Source of the DNA: Coturnix japonica
Lineage: Eukaryota > Chordata > Aves > Galliformes > Phasianidae
Assembly: GCF_001577835.2 (NCBI RefSeq)
Contig: NC_029529.1
Location: 12,163,380-12,227,379, forward strand
DNA: 64,000 nt
Direction of reading: 5' to 3'
Shown: piece after piece, positions 1-10,041 of the stretch
Layout of the letters: each line of letters opens with the position of its first letter
Position numbering within the stretch: the first letter of the stretch is position 1
Notes under the pieces: generated by a model
The model's database searches: none
What the model saw: the letters and a program-made list of their open reading frames with translations, nothing else
Told to the model about the DNA's origin: nothing
Translations under genes and position numbers: made by a program

Positions 1-2095
1 CTCCTCTGACTGTTGCTCGTGGTATGTGCTGACCGCTCAGCCTGCTCATGAAAAACAAGGGAATTCCCATCCAAGCTCTGGAGCCAAGCAGGCAGCGACA
101 GTTTTCTTCCGAACAGGCCTGGGAACCTCTTCTCAGCCCTGGGCTGCAGATGTCTCCCAGCAGCCCCGACCTGAGGAGCTGGAGCTTGGGATCAGGCTTT
201 GGACTCCCACCCAAGTTCCCAGAGTGCACTGAACAGCCAAACAGGGGCATCTGGTGAGAAGAAAACTTCATTCATCACTTCATTCACAGGTGACTTTAAT
301 CCTCCCCATTTGTCCAGGAGAAAGCTCGAGGCAGCAGATACCACAGCACTGCTTTTGTTCAACCTGGTCACTCAGAGGCAGCTGAATTTGAGGTTGGGAC
401 CCTCTCGGCTTCAAAGAGGGTTGGAGTTTTGTTGTGAACATCTGATGTGAGACCTATGGCTGGAACAGCACAGCACTCCTTCATTACTCACCCTGAAACT
501 CTGCACTGAAAGTGCTTCATTACAAAGAATACCCTTTGGAAAAGGAAAACAAGTAAAGAAAACAAAGCAACACATATTGACACATGCAAGATGATGAGGG
601 ATTCTTGCACTTACTGGGCAAGGATTGCATCCGCATCTGTCCTGAAATGACCTCGTGGTTCCTTTTGTTGCCTCAGGTCACTGCCACATCAGCTTCATAA
701 TCTGAATGTCCAGAGTGATCCTGTAAGTTCAAACTGCATCAAACAGCTTCGGTCCTATCTGACCCTGTCTTTGGGGATCGAGCTGAAGGGCAGTTTAGAG
801 AGCAGAGCGGACACCACGTTCTCCAAAGCCACCCATGGCATTGGGATTTCCTATCTGGGCAGCAATGGATCCCAGGGCACAGCAGGGCCAGTCTGCCCCT
901 CAAAGCTCAGTGCCATGGCAAGAGGAAAGGAAGGTGCATGGCAGGGCTGCTTGGATCTGTGGGCCCATTAGGTTTTATGGTAGAAACTGCCATCCTTGCC
1001 AGGGCTCCTCATGCCCAGGTGTGCCTTCATGTCTCACCATGTTTACCCAGAGCACGCCAAGCTCTCATTCTCACGCACATGTGCATCTACAGAAGCATCC
1101 CCAAACCTTGTTGCAAAGGGCTGGAAGCCTGCAGTGCAAGATGGCCTTTGTCGGGCAGCAGATGTGCTGCACCCTGCCAGCCAGCCGGCATTTTGTAATG
1201 AAAAACTGCATCAGAAGATGAAATTCTGATGAAGAACAGAGCAACAAAACCTGACTGGATTTTCACGCTTTCTTTCCTGGCTCGCTCCAGAGTTGGTCAA
1301 AAGCTTCTAAATTCAGCAACACTTCCAAATTTTTGACCAAAAAACACGAGGATTTTTTTAGAAAAAGGTTTCTCAATTTTTCCTTCTGGTTTGGCCCCAC
1401 GTCCTCCTCAATGAAAGGAGACTCCACTTGGTTTTTCTGACTAGAACCACACTTGAAAGAGCGCAACCATTCCCTTAATTGGGGCTGATAAATCTTTCAG
1501 GCGCAGATGAAGATAAATCACATTTTGAGCCCAAAGTACAAATTCTCAGGGTTGAAACATCGTGTGGTATTTGTTAAGCAATTTGAAGGCTTATTGAAGT
1601 AACTGAGCTGGACAACAGGGCTGGACCTGGACCAGGACAACAACTGTGTGCAGACACTTGGAGCGCAGGCAACAAAGATGGAAGGGCTCTGATGTATCCC
1701 GGTTCACTCGGGGCACTCATGGTGGATATCTCCTTTCTTCTATGTAGGGCTTCTTTGGTGTGTTTCTTCTACCACTCCCACTGGGAGGATGGAGGGCTGC
1801 TCAGACCCCTCAGGAAGCCTTTATATTTGAGGCACGCTAAAACTCCCCATGATGAGCAAATTCGCTTCAGCTCAGAGGAAAGCTGTAACAGTGCTTTGGG
1901 CTTCTTGGGTCTCTCTGTTGGCCAGTGACTGCTGCAGAGGCCAGAGGGAGGGGATGCATTGGCTCCAGCGAGGCTGGGCAGGCCAGATGGGCCCCCTTGG
2001 AATGCTGGCAGTGGGTCAGAAGGCAAAGCGTCCAGATGAACCCTGATCCAACGTGTATCCAACATCCATTGCCCAACCCGGCCTCAAAGCTTTAC
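1..2095. other. Intergenic, downstream of NOG2; no gene recognised
   Basis: No exon with domain content or paired splice sites was recognised. The short frames look random. About 1470-1610 is A/T-rich and non-repetitive and could be a conserved regulatory segment, but that needs alignment to other birds. Confidence 0.5.
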
Positions 2096-2300
2096 AGAAC
2101 CATGGGATCATAAAGGTTGGAAGAGATCAGGTCCAAGCATCACCCAACACAACCAGCTCCACCACGAAACCACATCCCTGAGCGCCACGTCCAGAGCTCT
2201 TAAATACCTCCAGGGTCGGCAGCCGCCACCAGCTCCCCGTGCAGCCCCACTTCCAGACCAGCCTTTGGGAGCAGAAATCCCTCCTAACGACCCCCCTCCC
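2096..2300 (-). repeat. CR1 LINE fragment, antisense
   Basis: The plus strand carries the reverse complement of a CR1 3' end. It starts with ATGGGATCATAAAGGTTGGA, then the typical 'AGATCA..TCCAA', 'AACC..CATCCCTGAGCGCCAC' and 'ACCTCCAGGG' phrases. It is old and 5'-truncated; the upper edge fades out around 2300. Confidence 0.75.
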
Positions 2301-2675
2301 GGCTCAGCGTGGGGCCGCCCCCCTAGGTTCGCTCCCCCCACCCGTGACCGCCAGGTGGCGCTCGCCCCCCGGTTACGGACCCCGCGGCGGCTCCCGGTCC
2401 GCGCTGAGCCCGGTGCTGTCTGTCTGTCTGTCCGTCCGCCCGCTGCCCCGTGCCGGGCTGCCGGGCCCTCGGAACCGCAGGGAACGTCCCCTCTCCCCGG
2501 TCTGTCTGCCCGGCCAGCTCCCAGCAGAGGTCTGGGGCAGGAGGAGCCCTGTCGGGGTTCCCAGTTCTAACGCAGACCCTTCCCAGTGTGCCCGAGCCGG
2601 CCCTTTAGTCCAGCAGGAGCCCTGTGCCAGGGCAGTACCTGGGACCCCGTGCTCCAAATCCAACCCTTCTGATGC
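2301..2675. other. GC-rich intergenic; no gene recognised
   Basis: C-rich, CpG-containing DNA with a short CTGT run near 2417-2432 (TGTCTGTCTGTCTGTCC). Long frames on both strands arise from composition. Confidence 0.4.
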
Positions 2676-2955
2676 AGAGCCTTCCCTAACCCTAATTCCA
2701 ACCCCAAACCAAACTCTAATCCCAGCCCCAAGTGTAACCTCAGACCAAAACCTGACCCAACTCTAATCCCAGTCCCAAGACCAACCCTAACCCAAATTCC
2801 AACCCCAACCCAAACTCAAGCCCCAAGCCTAACCTGAACATTAACCCCAACCCTAACCCTAATTCCAAACCCAGCCCTAACCCCAACCCCAACTGCAACT
2901 CTTAACTCTCATCCCAGCCCTAAGATCAAGCCCAGCACAACCCCAACCCTAATCC
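2676..2955. repeat. Degenerate CCCTAA-like tract
   Basis: Around 280 bp made almost wholly of imperfect units such as CCCTAA, CCCCAA, CCAACC and TCTAAT. Two CCCTAACCCTAA runs are near-canonical (about 2686 and 2858). It looks like a decayed interstitial telomeric-type or related short-unit satellite on the C-rich strand. Confidence 0.7.
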
Positions 2956-5900
2956 TGAGCTGCAGTGCAGCCCAGCTCAGCAGTGGCAGCTTGGGCTGAG
3001 AAAGCACCTCCTGGTACCCACAGGGTGCTGAAAAACTGCATCCCCTCTGCTCCCCTTCACAAAGGAGTTACTTCACAGCCATCAGTGCCCAGCATCACTG
3101 CTGTGTGCTGACCTGCTGCCCGCCTTCACTGGGTGGAAGAGGCGTCCTCCAGGACTGTTGGCTGCGGTTCCTGTTGGGAAGGGAGGAGGCAAAGGAGGTT
3201 CTTTCCTAAAATATGGTCAAAAAGAGCAGAACGCCGAGTCCAGCCTAATGCTTCATCTCAGCCCTAGAATGAAATATGGTCACGGCCTCAAGAACGCATA
3301 GCTGAGCCAGGGCTGGCTGCCCGCTCCTTTGTGAGCACCACCTCCTGGAGAGCCACTGTCTTTTGGCAGTTAATGGCGTGGAAGCAGACCAGGCGATGCC
3401 TGAGGACACCAACAGCCTCAAAGGGATCCGGTGGCTCTTGCACAACGCTCCCAGAAACACACTGACACCAACGAGCCCCCAGCATCTGCAACAAAGAGTT
3501 CTCCAGGGCTGCTGCTGCCCCCTGCCCCCCCCTGATCCCCCCAGGCCCATTGCCCGCTCCCTGTCCTGCTCTGGCACTCAGAGATGCAGCTTTACCTCAC
3601 ACAGGATCTCCAGCACAACCAGTTCTGCAGATTGGGAAGCACTGGGTGCACTTGCTGCTTGGTTGTGGGGGCTCCAGGACCTCAGTGCATGCCCACAGCA
3701 GCTCCAGACCCAAAGCCCTGGATGGTTGGGTTTTGTTGTTGTTGTTGAATTCAGAAAACTTTGTAGTGGGTTGAGAGGATTTCCTGGCGAGAAAGACCTG
3801 GACCCTCATTAACGGGGGTGGGCACTGAGTTGGTCACCTGCCCTCTGGTCTGGTGCATGGGACAGCTGGACAGGGCTGTGTGCTGTGATGGGACGTGTGG
3901 CACCACTCACCCCCAGCCTCCAGATCCCAGGAGGAGCCTTACCCATCATTTGTTCCAGTGTTTCCTACCCAACCTGCTCAGGGCCCCGTGATGGCCGTGG
4001 GGAACAGACCTCTTGCCACTCCTGGCTGGTTGTGCCTGTGCTGGTGGTGCTGTGTGGTGGTCCCCGACTCTCAAAGACGTGCACCCCATTCCAGGTAGCT
4101 CAGAGCAGGGCACAGCATTGCCTTAGGAGCAGTGCAGGGCCTGCAGGAGGAGGGAGCCACAATCCTCCTTCCCCAAATCCCTGCATCTATGCACAGCTCG
4201 GGCACGGCTGCACCAGCCACATCCCACACAGCTGCTCCAGGACTCCATTGTCTCCCCATCAGGCTCATCCGGCGCATGAAGAAAAAGCTGTGGACTGGTT
4301 TGCTGTTTGCAAACTGGACCTGCTTTTTGTGAATGGATTCATTCACCGTCTGCCTGAAAGAGCCATTTAAGCCAATGGTCTTCCTGCGAGCGCATCCTCC
4401 CCACCAGCTGTGATTTGCTCTGCCTCGCTCTGCCTCTTGGATTGGGCTCCTGGGGGCCACGTGATGGGCTCCCTTCTCCTTGATGGCACATCTGACATGT
4501 TTAAGCAGAATAACAGGCAGCGAACACTGAGGAGCAGCCATGTCTCCTGGGTGGCCTTGCTGTTAGCATTTGCTTCCAGTCGTCAGAGGAAAGGGAGGCT
4601 CATCTGCAGAGGAACTGGTGCCTTTGGGGTGACCGATGGTGAAGCCCCAGAGAACCTCTTGGCTGGTAGAGGGGTCTGTGCACAGCTCTGTCCAGAAGCA
4701 ACTGGGCACATGGTTGGGTTTGCTGCACGTGGAGACACAGGGAGTGATGGAGCACTGTGGAGCAGGGAGGAGGAACACAGCCTGCGAGGGGGCTTGAGCT
4801 GCAGGAGCAGAGCCCACACCCTTCAACCCAACAGACAAGGGGAGATGGTGGTACAAGAGGCCACCGCTGCCTGCTCCCATGGGGCAGGGATGTGTCAGTG
4901 CTGGCTGCTGCCTGCTGTCGTGGGAATTGGGAAAATCCCTCTTTAGCCTCAGCTTGAAAGTTCAAAGGAGGCCAATTGCTGCCTGCAGACTGCTTGCCTG
5001 CTCTTCTAGGAATGATGAATGGTAGGCTTAGGTCATCACCCAGCCTGAGCCGGGTATCTCAGGAGCTGGCATTAGATGCCTGGGAGCCCCAGCCCTGTGA
5101 ATTCAGGCCAGCTTGGCAAAGCCAGAGTGCCGACAGAGATGGTGTTCCTAGGTCTGCCCAGAGCTGAGCTAAAGGGGGTGAGTTGGCACAGGTAAGTGGG
5201 GTGAGACAGCCTTGGGAAATGAGACAAAAGAGTTAACCTGCTCTGGTGACAAAGCCAAATGGGATGTGAAAAGCAAAGAGGAAAGTACTCCAGGCCACTG
5301 ATTCAAATGTCAGAAGACAACCTGAGCTCTCACTGTCTCTCACCCAGCAAACCAGACCGTGCCTGCAGCTGGGATCATCTGGAACTGGGGAAGAAGCAGG
5401 AAAAAGGCCACGTGCTCAGTGTCAGGGGGACCCGGTCACTACAAAGCAGTGATGGCAGCCTCAGCAAACCCAAAGCGATCTCTGCTCCAAGCCAGCCCTG
5501 CAAGGGGGGAAGACCCAGAGGTGATGGAACCACAGGAACTGCATAACACAGCACACGGGGTTGGAGCAGGTAAACACCACGGTGCCAGTGTTGGCTGAGC
5601 AGGGAAAAGGCGCCTTTGGTTCCCTGCTGTGACAAAGGGCAGCTGCCGGGTCCCCCCCTGTGCGTCCTGCCCTGCCCTGCCCAAAGGAGGATGGGGCTCA
5701 GCTGCTGTGTGTCCCAGATGCTGCACTGTGGTCACCAGCACTGGAAACTGACTTGGAAATCACAGTCCGTGATGGTGAGCGCAGAGATGGGGAGCAGTGC
5801 AGGGCTGGCCATTCCAGAGGTGGGAATGTCGCCTGGAGCACGGAAGGACACTGACTGCAAAGCTCTGCAGGGCGAGGGCGGCATCAACCCAACAGTGAGG

Positions 5901-7824
5901 CACTGTGCAGCCAGAGGTGCCATCAGAGCACCCAGTGTGTGCACGCCTGCACGTGTGTGGCCACAGCCACCTCTTGCCAACACGATGACAGGGGTGGCCC
6001 AGCCTACAAGCCCTGGAGCTCAGGGCTCCTCTCCCTCCGGGTCACCACCCCGCAGTGTGGGGGGAAAGAACCACGTGTGCAGAGCGAGCACCCGCCGCAC
6101 CGCGGGTCTCACGGAGGCCTGTTGTGCCCCCTCTCCCCTCCAGCCCGTCCCTTAATCACAAGCAGCTTGATGAGACAATGAAGCGACCGCACCAAAGAGC
6201 CGGGCTCGTTCCCCTTTGTCTTTCTCTCCTTTGAGGCTCAGGGACGGGTGAGCCATTGCGCCCACAGCCCGGCTGTCACACGTCCGACTCATCGCATCCC
6301 GGACAGCAAAGGACGCCGCACCCCCACGTGGGCCCCCCCGGCCGCCCGCACCCCCAGCCCCTTCCCGTGCCCTCTGGGAGCCGTGGGGCACCTCGGTGCT
6401 TGGCACGCTCCCTTCTGCCCGCAGCCATCGCGCCGCTTCGAGCGGGACCACCATGCGCTCCCCCGGGACGCGGGCAGCCCCCTCCTCCCAGCAGCACATG
6501 GCACTGAGGCTTTCAGGCCAGTTTTCTCCGGCGTTCACACAAATCTCTCCTTCCCCGCTCCCGCCCCCCTTCCCCACACAACTGAACTCAGCCATTGAGT
6601 CCAGCGAATGGTTTATTTCCCAGGTTAGCACAAAGCCGGGGTCTCTGTGTGCCCCTGGAACCAGCAGAACAAAACGCACAAAGACGTTAGAGGGCCATTT
6701 GTAACCAAATCTCAACACACCAGATACTGTTGGGATTATGTCAGAAATATTTTCCCAGAATGCCCTTCCCCCATGCTCCCTCCTACAGATGTTCGGCCCC
6801 CACACCACAGATGTTGTTCCTCTTGCAAAATGAGCTTTCCCCTTCCTCTCCCAAATGCCCCTGATGTTTTGCACATTGCTGTCTCGAGGTCTCCTTTCCA
6901 CCCTGCCCTCCACGTCCCCTCGTCCCTGCTCCTTTGCTGGCAGCCCCGTGGGAAGGCAGACCTGCTCCATAGGGACGGTCACATGCTCCATAGGGACAGC
7001 ACCATCTCTTCTGGGACACCAGCTGCAGGGCAGCCACGCACCTCTCGCCCCTGCCCATCAGAAGAGCCCTCTCCTTCCTCCTGTTCTGACCTCTCTCCTT
7101 CTGAGTGTGACCTCTCAGGCCTTGCCAGCCCTGGGTGGGCTCAACAGACCCCAGTCCCCTTGGAGGGACCCCAGCCAGCATCCCACTGCCTCCCCATGGG
7201 CTCCATGCACGGGACACCTCGGTGTTGTTTTGTTCCTCAGGGACATCGGGAAGATCACACACAAGGAAAGAACGGCGCAGACCTTCCCCTCGCCACCATC
7301 AGCCCCCATGGAGCACACAAGGAGACAGCTGGTGGTGCATCACAGCCCCCCCATGGCAGCAGTGTCCAGGCTGCTCCCTGCTGGCCTCCAGGAGCTCCCA
7401 CTGCAGCACGGGCAGAGCGGTGCCATCACCCGGCTGGGATGGATGCTGCTTCGGAGCCCAGCGCCGATGGGGAGATGTGGGTGTGACGGCTGCACCCAGC
7501 AGACACGGGGCTGCCGTCCATCCCTCCCTGCTGCAGCCGGGTCTGTAGTGAGGCTCAGGGCCGTGCAGCCGGATGAGCTGGGCTGGGATCCTCAACCAGA
7601 GCCGGATCCTCCAGCCACAGCGCTCACAGGAGCCCAGGATGGCGAAGCAACACGGGAAGCTCCCATCGGCTCCAGCCGGCACCTCCTGCCCCACGCGCTG
7701 CGCTGCTGCCCCGCTGTGACCGCTGGGGGTTCCCGCAGCCCGGCTCAGCCCGGTGCTCCCCACGCAGCTCCACGGGCTCGGCTCAGCCCTCACTCCCTGC
7801 GTGACCCCGTGGGGCTGCGGGCGC
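2956..7824. other. Intergenic; no gene recognised
   Basis: Long open frames near 6150-7850 on both strands are in GC-rich sequence with no recognisable domain and no convincing splice structure. CpG content rises at 6270-6480. No repeat family was recognised. Confidence 0.5.
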
Positions 7825-8869
7825 CGATCTTCAAAGATAAAGTTTATTGCTAAAAACGATTCCATCACTGATAGCTCCTATTTACATTGATATGTGTTTG
7901 GTTTTGTTTGAAAGGAATATTCAAGTAAACATTTCCAATAGTTTCTGGCATAATCTCTAGGTCTTTTTTTTTTTTTTTTTTTTCCTATACACAAACGTTA
8001 AAAATAAATAGACTGTACACAGAGGTTCCCTGTAGCATCCCTACGTGACTCTAAACGCATTCCCACACAACAACAACGGTTCCACTCTGCCATAGATCCG
8101 TACTTCTCTTTAAAACTCCCTCCTTAATTCATTGTTATGCACTTAACCCCCCATATCCCCCCCTCTTCTAACCCCCCCCCTCCCCCCGGAGCCGGAACGC
8201 CAATGACAACGTCTGAAGGAGACAAAAAAAAGAGGAAAACACAGCCCGGAGGATCGGCCGCCTTCAGGGCCGCTGCCGCCCCGCCAGGGCTGCTCCTTTC
8301 CCACCGTTAAAAGCATCTTGACAAGATATCTGTGCCCCCCTCCCGGTCCCCCTCCCACCCAGGGCGGGGGGAGCGCTCGGGTTCGGTGGGGCCGGGTTTA
8401 AAACGTGGTCCTATGCTTTTAAAATAATAATAATAACAATAATTATAATAATAATAATTAAAAAAAAAACAACGACAGCTGCGATTTCCCCCTTTCCTTT
8501 AAAATCTCTCTATTTACACGGCTGGGATTTATTTATTTTTTTTTTAGGGTTTTTTTTTTCTTTTTTATTATTATTATTATTTCATTTCCCTTTCGTTAGA
8601 AGGCTATATACGTATAAAAATAGACATCTGATTGTAGTGCTTTACTGTGCCTTTGGCCTGCCCTGCAGTTCCTGGGTTCGCTTCTCCCCCTTTCAAATAA
8701 AATAACATTAAAATAAGTCAGACCCGGTTCCTCCCCCCAGACCCGACCCCCCGTCCCCATCACGCCCCGCGCTCGCCCCGAGGGGGAGGGCGGACGAACG
8801 ACCCCCCCCCCTCGGAAGATGCGGCCGAGCAAAAGAGCAGCGCGAGGGCCGGGGCGTAGCGGGGCCGTG
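7825..8869 (-). other. NOG2: Probable NOG2 3' UTR
   Basis: About 1 kb downstream of the NOG2 stop is much more A/T-rich than its surroundings and rich in homopolymers and ATT/ATA runs (7965-7984, 8420-8470, 8525-8585). It ends at a good poly(A) signal. On the transcript strand an AU-rich core with UAUUUAU lies near 8001-8010 and UUA/AUU runs near 8418-8460, of the kind that destabilise mRNAs of signalling genes. The extent is inferred. Confidence 0.6.
7843..7848 (-). terminator. NOG2: Poly(A) signal AATAAA of NOG2
   Basis: AATAAA on the minus strand (plus-strand TTTATT), at the point where A/T-rich UTR-like DNA returns to GC-rich intergenic DNA. Cleavage would be near 7825. Another AATAAATAAA lies upstream at about 8529-8538 and could serve a shorter transcript. 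Confidence 0.6.
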
Positions 8870-9493
8870 CTAACAGGAGCACTTGCACTCGGAGATGAGC
8901 GGGTACTGCACGGGGATCCATGTGCAGTACTTCTGGCTGGACCAGCCCTGGCAGTGCCAGCGGAGGAACGTCTTGGTGACCGACTTGACGGGCTTGCAGA
9001 ACATGCCCTCGGGCAGCGAGCAGGACTTCTCGGCGAAGCAGTTGCCCTCCTTGATGTAGCGCGGCCAGAAGCGGACGCCCAGGTCCTTCCAGGTGTAGAG
9101 CACGGGGCAGTACGTGTACGCCCACAGCCACTGCAGCACCTTCCGCCGCGCCTTCTTGCCCACCCGCAGCCGCGGTCCGCCCCGCTCCAGCCGCCGCAGC
9201 TCCGCCGCCCTCGCCCGCCCCGCCGCCGCCTCGGCGCCCGCGGAGGCGTTGACGGGGCCCGGCACGGCCACGGCCATGAAGCCGGGGTCGAAATGGCTGC
9301 CCAGCTTCTTGCGCAGAGTCCGCTCGTCCAGGTCCTGCTCCTTCGGGTCGTACTCGGGGTCCGGGTGCTCCACGATGTCCTTCACCGGCAGGTTGTCGCT
9401 GGGCGACGGCCGCAGCCGCAGGAAGGGCTGCCCGGCTCCCGGGCGCAGCAGCCCCAGGCAGGAGCAGAGCAGGAGCGCCCCGATGGCCGTCAT
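8870..9493 (-). CDS. NOG2: Noggin-2, secreted BMP antagonist (single exon)
   Basis: Noggins bind BMP/GDF dimers outside the cell and block both receptor-binding faces. The frame gives 207 aa from the first in-frame ATG; upstream in-frame codons contain no other ATG. Seen: a hydrophobic signal peptide at residues 1-21 (likely cut before QPF), the noggin clip segment with PSDNLP at 31-36 and EHPDPEYDPKE at 42-52, HFDPGFM at 67-73, a basic heparin-binding type patch KKARRK at 113-118, then WLW and the cystine-knot region. It has nine cysteines (129, 152, 158, 166, 181, 190, 203, 205, 207) and ends CKCSC, as in human noggin. One N-glycosylation motif (NAS, 82-84) is present. The linker at 75-110 is Ala/Arg-rich and shorter than in NOG1 (human NOG is 232 aa). 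The body differs widely from NOG1, and the neighbour is an ANKFN1 paralogue, so NOG2 rather than NOG1 or the more divergent NOG4. No intron, as in other noggins. Family identity is certain; the paralogue call is strong inference. Confidence 0.95.
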   Translation of the reverse strand: MTAIGALLLCSCLGLLRPGAGQPFLRLRPSPSDNLPVKDIVEHPDPEYDPKEQDLDERTLRKKLGSHFDPGFMAVAVPGPVNASAGAEAAAGRARAAELRRLERGGPRLRVGKKARRKVLQWLWAYTYCPVLYTWKDLGVRFWPRYIKEGNCFAEKSCSLPEGMFCKPVKSVTKTFLRWHCQGWSSQKYCTWIPVQYPLISECKCSC

Positions 9494-9812
9494 GCTCCGG
9501 GCGGGCCCGGCCCCCGGCTCGGCGCTGGCGGCCCCGCGGGGTTGGCGCAGCGGCGCGGCTCCTAGCAATGCCCGGCGGCGCCGGCCAGCTCCCGGGGACT
9601 CATAAATAGGCAGAGACAAAGTCCGGCGAGGCCCGTTACTTTAAATAGCTCGGCCGGCGTTGTGTGACAGACGCATCTGAGGCGCTCGGCGGCCGCTGGC
9701 TCCCCGGGGCTCCCCGCTGGGCCGGCTCCAGCCGCGGCCCGGAGCGCCGGGGGGTCCGTGCCTCCCTCGCGGGCGGCGGCGGCGGGCAGGGCAGGGCACG
9801 GCGGCGGCCGAG

Positions 9813-9887
9813 CCTTCCTCCTCCTCCTCCTCCTCCTCCTCCTCCTCCCGCGCCTCCTCCTCCTCCTCCTCCTTCTCCTCCGCCGCC
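9813..9887. repeat. (CCT)n / (AGG)n microsatellite in NOG2 5' leader
   Basis: A near-pure CCT repeat on the plus strand, broken once by CCCGCG and once by CTT. In the NOG2 transcript it would be a GGA/AGG repeat, able to form a G-quadruplex, between the TATA box and the start codon. Confidence 0.85.
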
Positions 9888-10034
9888 GCTCTCGCTCGCT
9901 CTCGCTCTCCCCCCAAAATTCACAGCGGACTCGTCTCCATCGCCATGGTGACAGCTGGGCTGAGCCCCACGACAGCTCGTCTAGACGGTGTGACAGGGTT
10001 TGGCGTGAGACCGGAGCCCGAGAATAAAACCCTC

Positions 10035-10041
10035 CTTTATA
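10035..10041 (-). promoter_or_regulatory. NOG2: TATA box of NOG2
   Basis: On the minus strand a TATAAAG element lies in GC-rich DNA about 540 bp upstream of the NOG2 ATG. A TSS about 30 bp downstream would give a 5' UTR near 510 nt in one exon. A second A/T element (TATTTAT, minus strand, near 9602-9608) is closer to the ATG and could be an alternative. TSS position is inferred. Confidence 0.55.

Noticed and set aside
6152-7868. Overlapping long frames on both strands (189 to 332 aa)
   Set aside because: Composition-driven; Pro/Ser/Arg-rich with no domain, no splice logic and similar length in several frames.
8819-9565. Long plus-strand frame (248 aa) opposite NOG2
   Set aside because: A GC-rich shadow of the noggin exon with no domain.
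9493-9619. N-terminal extension of NOG2 to 249 aa
   Set aside because: It begins at a TTG codon; the first ATG (9493) immediately precedes a proper signal peptide.
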